Part shown: positions 10,880 through 25,359 of the stretch, piece by piece | Layout: each line of letters starts with the position of its first letter | Numbering within the stretch: the first letter of the stretch is position 1 | Assembly (NCBI GenBank): GCA_022702545.1 | Contig: JAHRBC010000007.1 | Span: 3,038,001-3,102,000 of the forward strand | DNA from: Phycomyces nitens | Lineage: Eukaryota; Mucoromycota; Mucoromycetes; Mucorales; Phycomycetaceae | Reading direction: 5' to 3' | DNA length: 64,000 nt | Position numbers and translations under genes: made by a program | The notes under the pieces: generated by a model | Seen by the model: the letters and a program-made list of their open reading frames with translations, nothing else | The model's database searches: none | What the model was told of the DNA's origin: nothing

Positions 10880-11107
10880 CCCGTAGGTAGTAGACGCCCT
10901 ACTTTTTCAACCTGCAAACTTCCTCCCACCAGATACCGGCTTGAACAGATACCTGGCTGCGGACACCCCACACTTAAGACCTTGCAGATGCATGGCTACC
11001 ACAATACTTCCCCTCACCCGTAGGTAGTAGACGCCCTACTTTTTCAACCTGCAAATTTCCTCCCACCAGATACCGGCTTGAACGAATACCTGGCTGCGGA
11101 CGCCCCA
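10880..11107 (+). repeat. Two 91-bp direct repeats inside array unit 1
   Basis: 10880-10970 and 11017-11107 are 91-bp copies (CCCGTAGGTAGTAGACGCCC to GGACRCCCCA) that differ at about four positions, with 46 bp between them. They are clearly GC-richer than the rest of the unit. The equivalents in later units start near 16114, 21351 and neighbouring positions. I do not recognise the sequence. Confidence 0.85.
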
Positions 11108-11251
11108 CATTTTGAGACCCTGGAACCCCACCACCATTAAGGCAGTGGGATAACCTCCCCACGCACTTTCGTGTCTATGGGAAAAGAGCTATACATAGTA
11201 TTAGGCTTATGGTTTACTTGGCGATTACAAATAAAAAGAAGAGGTACTTAC

Positions 11252-11444
11252 AGTCGACAGTCCACATCCACATCCACATCCACATCCACATCCACATCCA
11301 CATCTACAGTCCACAGTCTACAGTCCACATCCACATCCACATCTACATCCCACATCCACAATCTGCAAATCCACTGTCAAAAATCCGCTCTACAGTCCAC
11401 AGTCCACAGTCCACAGTCCACGGTCTAAAGTACATAAGACCGTG
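11252..11444 (+). repeat. CACATC/CAGTCCA satellite block and 8-bp hairpin in array unit 1
   Basis: Seven or so tandem CACATC hexamers are followed by interspersed CAGTCCA heptamers and a second hexamer run. The block ends in a perfect inverted repeat, CACGGTCT at 11419-11426 and AGACCGTG at 11437-11444, with a 10-nt loop. It creates Ser-Thr and His-Ile repeat frames that are artefacts of the satellite. It recurs in units 2 and 3. Confidence 0.85.
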
Positions 11445-14400
11445 TCTAGTTAGTGATGTTGTTTGTAATGTGCTAATTGCAATGCGTACTTACATCGTCA
11501 TCGGCAAAAAAGGGCCCAAGCTGAGGTCAGCAATGAAAAGTAGTAAGCTGGTGTACAAGAGAAAGGCGCTCTCCCCAAGTTCCCACTGTTGTTTATTTTT
11601 TATGGGAAAATTTTCAGTCAAACTTTTATTTGACAGAGTGATCAAGTCATGTGAGCTCTATGACTTACCACTGTGAGAATCCTTCATATTATGTGAGGGT
11701 TTGACGCCCTGCAACGGCTCAATAGCTTGATAATCTCTGCTTTTAGACGATTTTTCTTTACTGCTTGTATAACTTTTCTATTATTTATTGAATTTGAATA
11801 TCTAGGCGATATTAAACAGCGAAAATTCCGTAGCTATATAGTTTATTAGAGTTTAATATAGTGTAGGCTAATATAATGACTGTAATTACTAATAGCTTGT
11901 AGACATTTTTATATGATTTACTTTCTTTTTCTTTTTCTTTTTTGGCAGATAATGCGTACAGCCGTTGTGGTACCATTGTTCTGTCAAAGGCTTCCTAAAT
12001 TTAGGGGAACGCATATTATAGATTAGGAAGGAATAGAATACAAGAAAACGCCGTGGCTCGGTATGATTGTAAGTAGAAGGGCAGGTTGGAGTGGGATTAT
12101 CTCTGGATAGTTAATATTAGATAAATTGGATAAATATGATAAATCTGTTAATATTTGGTGAGTGTGTCAAAAGCGAATTATATAGAAAAATGTTGTTTTT
12201 AACACTACCAAAGTATATTATCAGTATTTTGGAGCATTTTAAAAATTCACAATTCTTTTCGTTGCTGTACATAATCGAAATGTACAGGGACAGCATGAAT
12301 AAAGAAGAATAGACAGGCTCCGGTGTTCTTGAGGACTCTTTTACTTTACAAACGGCCAGGAACGGCGGCAGATGGTGCACAATACATACCACCAACAGTT
12401 CAGGCCTATCTGACTTTGTGTCACCATCCAATCTCTACGTTTTCGCGCACACACGTTTTTATGCCTGGGCTCATATTTTAGAACGGTGAGCGTTACTTTA
12501 ACTTTGTTAGAGAGTGGACACAAAGTTACCTCTGTCAAAAGCACAGTGTACAGAGCGCACTTATTCTTTTCCGGACATTTTTTTATACTTCTTGGATCCT
12601 TTCTTGAATGACCCTCATCAAAGATTGACACTAGGTTGAAACAGTGTTACTAGCCAATTGAAAACATGCCCACAAAATGGCCAAGGGGGTATAAAGTGTA
12701 AACAAAGCAGCCGATTCTGCAAATGAGCCCTCCAGCCAAACTCCATTTTTTAAAGATGCTTTTATCTCCCTAACTAGCAGGCTAACGCTATGATTTTATT
12801 GCTGAAATGGATTTCTTAGACGTTTGAAAATATTTGAGTCTTTTCATGATTTCAGAATGGCCAACTAGAAAGCTATTTTATTCACTATTTAATCTTGAAA
12901 CTATAATCCCAATCCCAGATTAACATCCAACATAATAGAGCCAGAAGGATGGGGTTATACCAGAGTTTTAACCCTTAAATATATCCAGTTTAAACATACA
13001 AGGACAAGAAATAGTATACCGCTTGAAACATAATGAATTTTCGGTTATTTTTGAGTGTACCATCAATCAACTTAAAGTGCGCTTGTAAAGGACTGAGCAT
13101 TCGGCTTTTCTCAAAAGACAATAATACATATACAGCAGAGTGAATATCTTTCGGAAAAGTGCGGTTTACTTTGTGCTATTATATACTAGAATGGCAGAGC
13201 GCATATCCTGGGTGCCTGTAGATACACATGCTTGAAAAATAAATTTTCAAACACCCCAGTGATAAACCTAATATATATATACGCTTGACATTAAATAGCA
13301 GTCGGTATGACCATACTAGACGCTCTCACTACTCTCATCCACCATCTTCATAATTAGAAACATTCTTGTATAATACCAGAATATAATCTTTCAAAAAATA
13401 CCAAAAAAAAAAATGGTATCCAGGTTGCGATTCAGTATAACAAATGGTCCAACCCCTCCTAAAAAAATACACCCCAAGACCATAATAAAGCCTCAATTTT
13501 CTTGTATTGTTTAATAGTACAAGAGGTTGTTGCAGGCAGTATGTTTCCGTGTCTGGAGATGCATGGGATCTTCATTCCGTCTATTTTAAGCCTCATTATG
13601 ATTCCTTTCTTAAATATCAAAGGGTTTGGGAAAAAAAGTCCGTGGGATGAGCATCTTGTACTTTGGACATGCTGTCAACGATGCCGATTGAATTCAAGAG
13701 ATTGAGAAAAGCAAAGTGTAAATGTTAGACCGAGTAATAGTAATAGTCGCAAATAATACGTTGAAAGCTTTGAATAGGTACCCAGCACAAATAGTTAGAG
13801 AGAAAGAGAGAGAGAGTCAATAGTTAAGGTTTCTTAGTTGGAGATACAAAGAATTATTTATAGTATTTATAGGTTTCTACAGGCAAAAATATATGGTGTC
13901 TATTTACTAATAATGTCATAGTTGGTCTATACATGAGAATAAGTTTATTTAGGATCCAAAGCAATACAAGACATCTGGCATGAAGCAGGCCTTGGAATGT
14001 ATATTGTTGTATTTCGAATATATAAAGATATCCAACTAATTATTAAATATTTGGATGGATACAACATATATTGTACGTTAGTGTGTCAAATATTTATAAA
14101 TTAGTGGCCGACTCTTAGTCATATCTATTTGCACTGTAGATTTTGAAAATATAAGGAATGAAAATCTTATTCTTTTCCTAATTTTCTAGACGATATTATG
14201 ATGATTTAATTGATATTCCTGCTATTAAGTGGGGAATATGATATAAATCAACGTAAACTAAACTACAATAAAAATCAATGGTTGAGATCAAAAGTACAAA
14301 TGTCTAAAGAAGTATCCTATTGGTTACACTGTGTGACAAAGCATTTTATTGGTTATATTGATTGCCCTATAATTACAAGATCCGAATATCGCAATTTTCA

Positions 14401-14882
14401 ACCAATAGTATTCTTCCCTTGCCTTTTTGTAAAGACACTCCATAGAGCCAATCTATGCAAAGTTGTACTAGTAGTCTTTGTGCAAACAGAGTTTTTAATC
14501 TCTTTTTTCATAGAGTACATCATTCAACCCAAGGTTTGATGCCGATTACTCTTCAAGTTCAAGGTGAGATGTATTTCTTCTTTGGGTATCAGTAGTTTCG
14601 GTCTTCCTGGATAGTTCTTGTTAATGGCACCATTTTCTTTTATATTTTCTAAAAATGCGAGAGATTGTAGTAGGTGGTATTTTTTTCGTATCTGGGAATG
14701 TCTGCAACTTTCATTTGGGCAATGCTAAACCCGATTACGATTCCTTTTCTTAAATCAAAGTATATGGAGAGTATTATGGGGCTGAGTGTTTTGTACTTTG
14801 AGCATGTTGCTAAATATATCAACCGAATTGAATAGATTAAGAAAGAAAATTGTAAAGGTGTGGAAAGAAATTAAGAGGTGAG

Positions 14883-17800
14883 GAATATGAGAGATTGTAT
14901 TTATATGGGTTGAGAAGATAAGGGTTTGGGAGTGAGGTTGAGTAAAAATGAAATATTTTGTTGATTGATTGAAGAGAAGGGGTAGAAGGATGAGAGTGAG
15001 TTTTATTGAATTTGAGTGGATTAGTTTGATGCTGTTGAGATAAGTATGTAATATATTGTATGATATATATTGTATGATTGTATTTTGTGAGTAAGGATTG
15101 AAAATTGAGGTTAGATAGGGGGGTATGATAAGAATTGGGGGATTTAAGGATTTGTGGAGAAAGTATAGTTTGTATAAAGTGAAAAAGAGTTGTTGAAGTG
15201 GGATATGTGGATTTTAAATGATTATTATATGTGTGTTTGTGGTTGAGAGCGGTTGAGAGGGGAGAATTGATTGAATTGATTGAATTGATTGAATTGATTG
15301 AATTGATGAAATTGAAGGAGATTGTGGATGTAATGATCGAGTATGGATAAGATGGGATGGATTTATGGAGTTTTTTTGAAATATGGGATTATTGAGCGAA
15401 CAAGTGTTTAGACTTGATTGGGTTAGTATTGAGTGTATTGAATAAATGATTTAATAGAGGATGGATTAGTAGAAAAAGGGTTGAAAGACTAATGAAAAGG
15501 TTTAAAGATGGATATGATGGATCGGGATTTTGGGTGGGATTTTTTGCAGTGAATATTTTTTAGCTGGTTAAATTGATCGAATGTGTCAAGGGGACTGAGA
15601 GAGTATATTATTCTTATTTTTTGATATTACTAAATTATGTGGATTGCGGTCAAATCAACAGAGATCAGATACAAGCTTGGTAATGGATTCTATGGTGGGC
15701 GGTGTAATATAGACTAATATTGATTGTATATTGATTATAAGGAGCGATTTGTATGTAACTAAATGATCACAGCTAATATACGGAATTGTTTTCGGGTGCA
15801 AGAAATTGAAAACGATCCAGACTTGGATTCATCCAGTTCGTACTTGTATTAGTTTATTGCGATTATAAAAACTTTGAATATGAATTGTGTTGTATGGTAT
15901 ATATTGAATTTATTATTATTATTATTATTACTAGTCATTGATAAATTAAACAATAAAATAAAACGTAATTATTTAAGGTTATCATTCAGATAATGCTTTT
16001 TTGAATTCATATAGGTAATTCATATGTAAGCAAGGTCATCATCATGATATTAAATAAATACGTACGCATTTATTTGTGCTTCGTCAAGCACTTTGTCCCA
16101 CGATTCCCCAACACCCGTAGGTAGTAGACGCCCTACTTTTTCAACCTGCAAACTTCCTCCCACCAGATACCGGCTTGAACAGATACCTGGCTGCGGACAC
16201 CCCACACTTAAGACCTTGCAGATGCATGGCTACCACAATACTTCCCCTCACCCGTAGGTAGTAGACGCCCTACTTTTTCAACCTGCAAATTTCCTCCCAC
16301 CAGATACCGGCTTGAACGAATACCTGGCTGCGGACGCCCCACATTTTGAGACCCTGGAACCCCACCACCATTAAGGCAGTGGGATAACCTCCCCACGCAC
16401 TTTCGTGTCTATGGGAAAAGAGCTATACATAGTATTAGGCTTATGGTTTACTTGGCGATTACAAATAAAAAGAAGAGGTACTTACAGTCGACAGTCCACA
16501 TCCACATCCACATCCACATCCACATCCACATCCACATCTACAGTCCACAGTCTACAGTCCACATCCACATCCACATCTACATCCCACATCCACAATCTGC
16601 AAATCCACTGTCAAAAATCCGCTCTACAGTCCACAGTCCACAGTCCACAGTCCACGGTCTAAAGTACATAAGACCGTGTCTAGTTAGTGATGTTGTTTGT
16701 AATGTGCTAATTGCAATGCGTACTTACATCGTCATCGGCAAAAAAGGGCCCAAGCTGAGGTCAGCAATGAAAAGTAGTAAGCTGGTGTACAAGAGAAAGG
16801 CGCTCTCCCCAAGTTCCCACTGTTGTTTATTTTTTATGGGAAAATTTTCAGTCAAACTTTTATTTGACAGAGTGATCAAGTCATGTGAGCTCTATGACTT
16901 ACCACTGTGAGAATCCTTCATATTATGTGAGGGTTTGACGCCCTGCAACGGCTCAATAGCTTGATAATCTCTGCTTTTAGACGATTTTTCTTTACTGCTT
17001 GTATAACTTTTCTATTATTTATTGAATTTGAATATCTAGGCGATATTAAACAGCGAAAATTCCGTAGCTATATAGTTTATTAGAGTTTAATATAGTGTAG
17101 GCTAATATAATGACTGTAATTACTAATAGCTTGTAGACATTTTTATATGATTTACTTTCTTTTTCTTTTTCTTTTTTGGCAGATAATGCGTACAGCCGTT
17201 GTGGTACCATTGTTCTGTCAAAGGCTTCCTAAATTTAGGGGAACGCATATTATAGATTAGGAAGGAATAGAATACAAGAAAACGCCGTGGCTCGGTATGA
17301 TTGTAAGTAGAAGGGCAGGTTGGAGTGGGATTATCTCTGGATAGTTAATATTAGATAAATTGGATAAATATGATAAATCTGTTAATATTTGGTGAGTGTG
17401 TCAAAAGCGAATTATATAGAAAAATGTTGTTTTTAACACTACCAAAGTATATTATCAGTATTTTGGAGCATTTTAAAAATTCACAATTCTTTTCGTTGCT
17501 GTACATAATCGAAATGTACAGGGACAGCATGAATAAAGAAGAATAGACAGGCTCCGGTGTTCTTGAGGACTCTTTTACTTTACAAACGGCCAGGAACGGC
17601 GGCAGATGGTGCACAATACATACCACCAACAGTTCAGGCCTATCTGACTTTGTGTCACCATCCAATCTCTACGTTTTCGCGCACACACGTTTTTATGCCT
17701 GGGCTCATATTTTAGAACGGTGAGCGTTACTTTAACTTTGTTAGAGAGTGGACACAAAGTTACCTCTGTCAAAAGCACAGTGTACAGAGCGCACTTATTC

Positions 17801-20120
17801 TTTTCCGGACATTTTTTTATACTTCTTGGATCCTTTCTTGAATGACCCTCATCAAAGATTGACACTAGGTTGAAACAGTGTTACTAGCCAATTGAAAACA
17901 TGCCCACAAAATGGCCAAGGGGGTATAAAGTGTAAACAAAGCAGCCGATTCTGCAAATGAGCCCTCCAGCCAAACTCCATTTTTTAAAGATGCTTTTATC
18001 TCCCTAACTAGCAGGCTAACGCTATGATTTTATTGCTGAAATGGATTTCTTAGACGTTTGAAAATATTTGAGTCTTTTCATGATTTCAGAATGGCCAACT
18101 AGAAAGCTATTTTATTCACTATTTAATCTTGAAACTATAATCCCAATCCCAGATTAACATCCAACATAATAGAGCCAGAAGGATGGGGTTATACCAGAGT
18201 TTTAACCCTTAAATATATCCAGTTTAAACATACAAGGACAAGAAATAGTATACCGCTTGAAACATAATGAATTTTCGGTTATTTTTGAGTGTACCATCAA
18301 TCAACTTAAAGTGCGCTTGTAAAGGACTGAGCATTCGGCTTTTCTCAAAAGACAATAATACATATACAGCAGAGTGAATATCTTTCGGAAAAGTGCGGTT
18401 TACTTTGTGCTATTATATACTAGAATGGCAGAGCGCATATCCTGGGTGCCTGTAGATACACATGCTTGAAAAATAAATTTTCAAACACCCCAGTGATAAA
18501 CCTAATATATATATACGCTTGACATTAAATAGCAGTCGGTATGACCATACTAGACGCTCTCACTACTCTCATCCACCATCTTCATAATTAGAAACATTCT
18601 TGTATAATACCAGAATATAATCTTTCAAAAAATACCAAAAAAAAAAAATGGTATCCAGGTTGCGATTCAGTATAACAAATGGTCCAACCCCTCCTAAAAA
18701 AATACACCCCAAGACCATAATAAAGCCTCAATTTTCTTGTATTGTTTAATAGTACAAGAGGTTGTTGCAGGCAGTATGTTTCCGTGTCTGGAGATGCATG
18801 GGATCTTCATTCCGTCTATTTTAAGCCTCATTATGATTCCTTTCTTAAATATCAAAGGGTTTGGGAAAAAAAAAGTCCGTGGGATGAGCATCTTGTACTT
18901 TGGACATGCTGTCAACGATGCCGATTGAATTCAAGAGATTGAGAAAAGCAAAGTGTAAATGTTAGACCGAGTAATAGTAATAGTCGCAAATAATACGTTG
19001 AAAGCTTTGAATAGGTACCCAGCACAAATAGTTAGAGAGAAAGAGAGAGAGAGTCAATAGTTAAGGTTTCTTAGTTGGAGATACAAAGAATTATTTATAG
19101 TATTTATAGGTTTCTACAGGCAAAAATATATGGTGTCTATTTACTAATAATGTCATAGTTGGTCTATACATGAGAATAAGTTTATTTAGGATCCAAAGCA
19201 ATACAAGACATCTGGCATGAAGCAGGCCTTGGAATGTATATTGTTGTATTTCGAATATATAAAGATATCCAACTAATTATTAAATATTTGGATGGATACA
19301 ACATATATTGTACGTTAGTGTGTCAAATATTTATAAATTAGTGGCCGACTCTTAGTCATATCTATTTGCACTGTAGATTTTGAAAATATAAGGAATGAAA
19401 ATCTTATTCTTTTCCTAATTTTCTAGACGATATTATGATGATTTAATTGATATTCCTGCTATTAAGTGGGGAATATGATATAAATCAACGTAAACTAAAC
19501 TACAATAAAAATCAATGGTTGAGATCAAAAGTACAAATGTCTAAAGAAGTATCCTATTGGTTACACTGTGTGACAAAGCATTTTATTGGTTATATTGATT
19601 GCCCTATAATTACAAGATCCGAATATCGCAATTTTCAACCAATAGTATTCTTCCCTTGCCTTTTTTGTAAAGACACTCCATAGAGCCAATCTATGCAAAG
19701 TTGTACTAGTAGTCTTTGTGCAAACAGAGTTTTTAATCTCTTTTTTCATAGAGTACATCATTCAACCCAAGGTTTGATGCCGATTACTCTTCAAGTTCAA
19801 GGTGAGATGTATTTCTTCTTTGGGTATCAGTAGTTTCGGTCTTCCTGGATAGTTCTTGTTAATGGCACCATTTTCTTTTATATTTTCTAAAAATGCGAGA
19901 GATTGTAGTAGGTGGTATTTTTTTCGTATCTGGGAATGTCTGCAACTTTCATTTGGGCAATGCTAAACCCGATTACGATTCCTTTTCTTAAATCAAAGTA
20001 TATGGAGAGTATTATGGGGCTGAGTGTTTTGTACTTTGAGCATGTTGCTAAATATATCAACCGAATTGAATAGATTAAGAAAGAAAATTGTAAAGGTGTG
20101 GAAAGAAATTAAGAGGTGAG
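14883..20120. repeat. Array unit 2
   Basis: Second full copy, 5238 bp, collinear with unit 1. The G run near 15118 is one base longer than in the other copies, the T run near 15371 is longer than in unit 1, and the A run near 18867 is longer than in unit 1. Confidence 0.9.
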
Positions 20121-23100
20121 GAATATGAGAGATTGTATTTATATGGGTTGAGAAGATAAGGGTTTGGGAGTGAGGTTGAGTAAAAATGAAATATTTTGTT
20201 GATTGATTGAAGAGAAGGGGTAGAAGGATGAGAGTGAGTTTTATTGAATTTGAGTGGATTAGTTTGATGCTGTTGAGATAAGTATGTAATATATTGTATG
20301 ATATATATTGTATGATTGTATTTTGTGAGTAAGGATTGAAAATTGAGGTTAGATAGGGGGTATGATAAGAATTGGGGGATTTAAGGATTTGTGGAGAAAG
20401 TATAGTTTGTATAAAGTGAAAAAGAGTTGTTGAAGTGGGATATGTGGATTTTAAATGATTATTATATGTGTGTTTGTGGTTGAGAGCGGTTGAGAGGGGA
20501 GAATTGATTGAATTGATTGAATTGATTGAATTGATTGAATTGATGAAATTGAAGGAGATTGTGGATGTAATGATCGAGTATGGATAAGATGGGATGGATT
20601 TATGGAGTTTTTTTGAAATATGGGATTATTGAGCGAACAAGTGTTTAGACTTGATTGGGTTAGTATTGAGTGTATTGAATAAATGATTTAATAGAGGATG
20701 GATTAGTAGAAAAAGGGTTGAAAGACTAATGAAAAGGTTTAAAGATGGATATGATGGATCGGGATTTTGGGTGGGATTTTTTGCAGTGAATATTTTTTAG
20801 CTGGTTAAATTGATCGAATGTGTCAAGGGGACTGAGAGAGTATATTATTCTTATTTTTTGATATTACTAAATTATGTGGATTGCGGTCAAATCAACAGAG
20901 ATCAGATACAAGCTTGGTAATGGATTCTATGGTGGGCGGTGTAATATAGACTAATATTGATTGTATATTGATTATAAGGAGCGATTTGTATGTAACTAAA
21001 TGATCACAGCTAATATACGGAATTGTTTTCGGGTGCAAGAAATTGAAAACGATCCAGACTTGGATTCATCCAGTTCGTACTTGTATTAGTTTATTGCGAT
21101 TATAAAAACTTTGAATATGAATTGTGTTGTATGGTATATATTGAATTTATTATTATTATTATTATTACTAGTCATTGATAAATTAAACAATAAAATAAAA
21201 CGTAATTATTTAAGGTTATCATTCAGATAATGCTTTTTTGAATTCATATAGGTAATTCATATGTAAGCAAGGTCATCATCATGATATTAAATAAATACGT
21301 ACGCATTTATTTGTGCTTCGTCAAGCACTTTGTCCCACGATTCCCCAACACCCGTAGGTAGTAGACGCCCTACTTTTTCAACCTGCAAACTTCCTCCCAC
21401 CAGATACCGGCTTGAACAGATACCTGGCTGCGGACACCCCACACTTAAGACCTTGCAGATGCATGGCTACCACAATACTTCCCCTCACCCGTAGGTAGTA
21501 GACGCCCTACTTTTTCAACCTGCAAATTTCCTCCCACCAGATACCGGCTTGAACGAATACCTGGCTGCGGACGCCCCACATTTTGAGACCCTGGAACCCC
21601 ACCACCATTAAGGCAGTGGGATAACCTCCCCACGCACTTTCGTGTCTATGGGAAAAGAGCTATACATAGTATTAGGCTTATGGTTTACTTGGCGATTACA
21701 AATAAAAAGAAGAGGTACTTACAGTCGACAGTCCACATCCACATCCACATCCACATCCACATCCACATCCACATCTACAGTCCACAGTCTACAGTCCACA
21801 TCCACATCCACATCTACATCCCACATCCACAATCTGCAAATCCACTGTCAAAAATCCGCTCTACAGTCCACAGTCCACAGTCCACAGTCCACGGTCTAAA
21901 GTACATAAGACCGTGTCTAGTTAGTGATGTTGTTTGTAATGTGCTAATTGCAATGCGTACTTACATCGTCATCGGCAAAAAGGGCCCAAGCTGAGGTCAG
22001 CAATGAAAAGTAGTAAGCTGGTGTACAAGAGAAAGGCGCTCTCCCCAAGTTCCCACTGTTGTTTATTTTTTATGGGAAAATTTTCAGTCAAACTTTTATT
22101 TGACAGAGTGATCAAGTCATGTGAGCTCTATGACTTACCACTGTGAGAATCCTTCATATTATGTGAGGGTTTGACGCCCTGCAACGGCTCAATAGCTTGA
22201 TAATCTCTGCTTTTAGACGATTTTTCTTTACTGCTTGTATAACTTTTCTATTATTTATTGAATTTGAATATCTAGGCGATATTAAACAGCGAAAATTCCG
22301 TAGCTATATAGTTTATTAGAGTTTAATATAGTGTAGGCTAATATAATGACTGTAATTACTAATAGCTTGTAGACATTTTTATATGATTTACTTTCTTTTT
22401 CTTTTTCTTTTTTGGCAGATAATGCGTACAGCCGTTGTGGTACCATTGTTCTGTCAAAGGCTTCCTAAATTTAGGGGAACGCATATTATAGATTAGGAAG
22501 GAATAGAATACAAGAAAACGCCGTGGCTCGGTATGATTGTAAGTAGAAGGGCAGGTTGGAGTGGGATTATCTCTGGATAGTTAATATTAGATAAATTGGA
22601 TAAATATGATAAATCTGTTAATATTTGGTGAGTGTGTCAAAAGCGAATTATATAGAAAAATGTTGTTTTTAACACTACCAAAGTATATTATCAGTATTTT
22701 GGAGCATTTTAAAAATTCACAATTCTTTTCGTTGCTGTACATAATCGAAATGTACAGGGACAGCATGAATAAAGAAGAATAGACAGGCTCCGGTGTTCTT
22801 GAGGACTCTTTTACTTTACAAACGGCCAGGAACGGCGGCAGATGGTGCACAATACATACCACCAACAGTTCAGGCCTATCTGACTTTGTGTCACCATCCA
22901 ATCTCTACGTTTTCGCGCACACACGTTTTTATGCCTGGGCTCATATTTTAGAACGGTGAGCGTTACTTTAACTTTGTTAGAGAGTGGACACAAAGTTACC
23001 TCTGTCAAAAGCACAGTGTACAGAGCGCACTTATTCTTTTCCGGACATTTTTTTATACTTCTTGGATCCTTTCTTGAATGACCCTCATCAAAGATTGACA

Positions 23101-25359
23101 CTAGGTTGAAACAGTGTTACTAGCCAATTGAAAACATGCCCACAAAATGGCCAAGGGGGTATAAAGTGTAAACAAAGCAGCCGATTCTGCAAATGAGCCC
23201 TCCAGCCAAACTCCATTTTTTAAAGATGCTTTTATCTCCCTAACTAGCAGGCTAACGCTATGATTTTATTGCTGAAATGGATTTCTTAGACGTTTGAAAA
23301 TATTTGAGTCTTTTCATGATTTCAGAATGGCCAACTAGAAAGCTATTTTATTCACTATTTAATCTTGAAACTATAATCCCAATCCCAGATTAACATCCAA
23401 CATAATAGAGCCAGAAGGATGGGGTTATACCAGAGTTTTAACCCTTAAATATATCCAGTTTAAACATACAAGGACAAGAAATAGTATACCGCTTGAAACA
23501 TAATGAATTTTCGGTTATTTTTGAGTGTACCATCAATCAACTTAAAGTGCGCTTGTAAAGGACTGAGCATTCGGCTTTTCTCAAAAGACAATAATACATA
23601 TACAGCAGAGTGAATATCTTTCGGAAAAGTGCGGTTTACTTTGTGCTATTATATACTAGAATGGCAGAGCGCATATCCTGGGTGCCTGTAGATACACATG
23701 CTTGAAAAATAAATTTTCAAACACCCCAGTGATAAACCTAATATATATATACGCTTGACATTAAATAGCAGTCGGTATGACCATACTAGACGCTCTCACT
23801 ACTCTCATCCACCATCTTCATAATTAGAAACATTCTTGTATAATACCAGAATATAATCTTTCAAAAAATACCAAAAAAAAAAAATGGTATCCAGGTTGCG
23901 ATTCAGTATAACAAATGGTCCAACCCCTCCTAAAAAAATACACCCCAAGACCATAATAAAGCCTCAATTTTCTTGTATTGTTTAATAGTACAAGAGGTTG
24001 TTGCAGGCAGTATGTTTCCGTGTCTGGAGATGCATGGGATCTTCATTCCGTCTATTTTAAGCCTCATTATGATTCCTTTCTTAAATATCAAAGGGTTTGG
24101 GAAAAAAAAAGTCCGTGGGATGAGCATCTTGTACTTTGGACATGCTGTCAACGATGCCGATTGAATTCAAGAGATTGAGAAAAGCAAAGTGTAAATGTTA
24201 GACCGAGTAATAGTAATAGTCGCAAATAATACGTTGAAAGCTTTGAATAGGTACCCAGCACAAATAGTTAGAGAGAAAGAGAGAGAGAGTCAATAGTTAA
24301 GGTTTCTTAGTTGGAGATACAAAGAATTATTTATAGTATTTATAGGTTTCTACAGGCAAAAATATATGGTGTCTATTTACTAATAATGTCATAGTTGGTC
24401 TATACATGAGAATAAGTTTATTTAGGATCCAAAGCAATACAAGACATCTGGCATGAAGCAGGCCTTGGAATGTATATTGTTGTATTTCGAATATATAAAG
24501 ATATCCAACTAATTATTAAATATTTGGATGGATACAACATATATTGTACGTTAGTGTGTCAAATATTTATAAATTAGTGGCCGACTCTTAGTCATATCTA
24601 TTTGCACTGTAGATTTTGAAAATATAAGGAATGAAAATCTTATTCTTTTCCTAATTTTCTAGACGATATTATGATGATTTAATTGATATTCCTGCTATTA
24701 AGTGGGGAATATGATATAAATCAACGTAAACTAAACTACAATAAAAATCAATGGTTGAGATCAAAAGTACAAATGTCTAAAGAAGTATCCTATTGGTTAC
24801 ACTGTGTGACAAAGCATTTTATTGGTTATATTGATTGCCCTATAATTACAAGATCCGAATATCGCAATTTTCAACCAATAGTATTCTTCCCTTGCCTTTT
24901 TTGTAAAGACACTCCATAGAGCCAATCTATGCAAAGTTGTACTAGTAGTCTTTGTGCAAACAGAGTTTTTAATCTCTTTTTTCATAGAGTACATCATTCA
25001 ACCCAAGGTTTGATGCCGATTACTCTTCAAGTTCAAGGTGAGATGTATTTCTTCTTTGGGTATCAGTAGTTTCGGTCTTCCTGGATAGTTCTTGTTAATG
25101 GCACCATTTTCTTTTATATTTTCTAAAAATGCGAGAGATTGTAGTAGGTGGTATTTTTTTTTTCGTATCTGGGAATGTCTGCAACTTTCATTTGGGCAAT
25201 GCTAAACCCGATTACGATTCCTTTTCTTAAATCAAAGTATATGGAGAGTATTATGGGGCTGAGTGTTTTGTACTTTGAGCATGTTGCTAAATATATCAAC
25301 CGAATTGAATAGATTAAGAAAGAAAATTGTAAAGGTGTGGAAAGAAATTAAGAGGTGAG
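20121..25359. repeat. Array unit 3
   Basis: Third full copy, 5239 bp. The A run near 21977 is one base shorter than in units 1 and 2, and the T run near 25154 is longer. The homopolymer change near 21977 alone alters the short open frame there, which argues that the frame is not maintained as protein. Confidence 0.9.

Larger units (their letters stand above)
9651..14882. repeat. Array unit 1
   Basis: First full copy, 5232 bp. Its left edge at about 9637-9648 shares AATTGTAAAGGTG with the end of every unit, after which the 20 bases found at internal unit junctions (TGGAAAGAAATTAAGAGGTG) are missing. Short open frames within it (for example 11209-11676 and 14210-14539) recur in all copies. They are low-complexity or unrecognised and are not called as genes. 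Confidence 0.9.

Noticed and set aside
11252..11433. CRISPR-like look of repeated short words
   Set aside because: The words are 6-7 bp tandem satellites without unique spacers, in a eukaryotic context.
11171..11676. Open frames rich in Ser-Thr and His-Ile repeats (recurring at 16.4 and 21.7 kb)
   Set aside because: They arise from the CACATC hexamer satellite read in different frames. In unit 3 a one-base homopolymer change truncates one of them, so they are not maintained proteins.
12117..12631. Two minus-strand frames of 96 and 104 codons repeated in every array unit
   Set aside because: They overlap each other, have no recognisable domain and no splice support. Preservation is explained by recent amplification rather than selection.
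14210..14539. Plus-strand frame of 109 codons in array unit 1
   Set aside because: In units 2 and 3 a single extra T shortens it. No domain is recognised.
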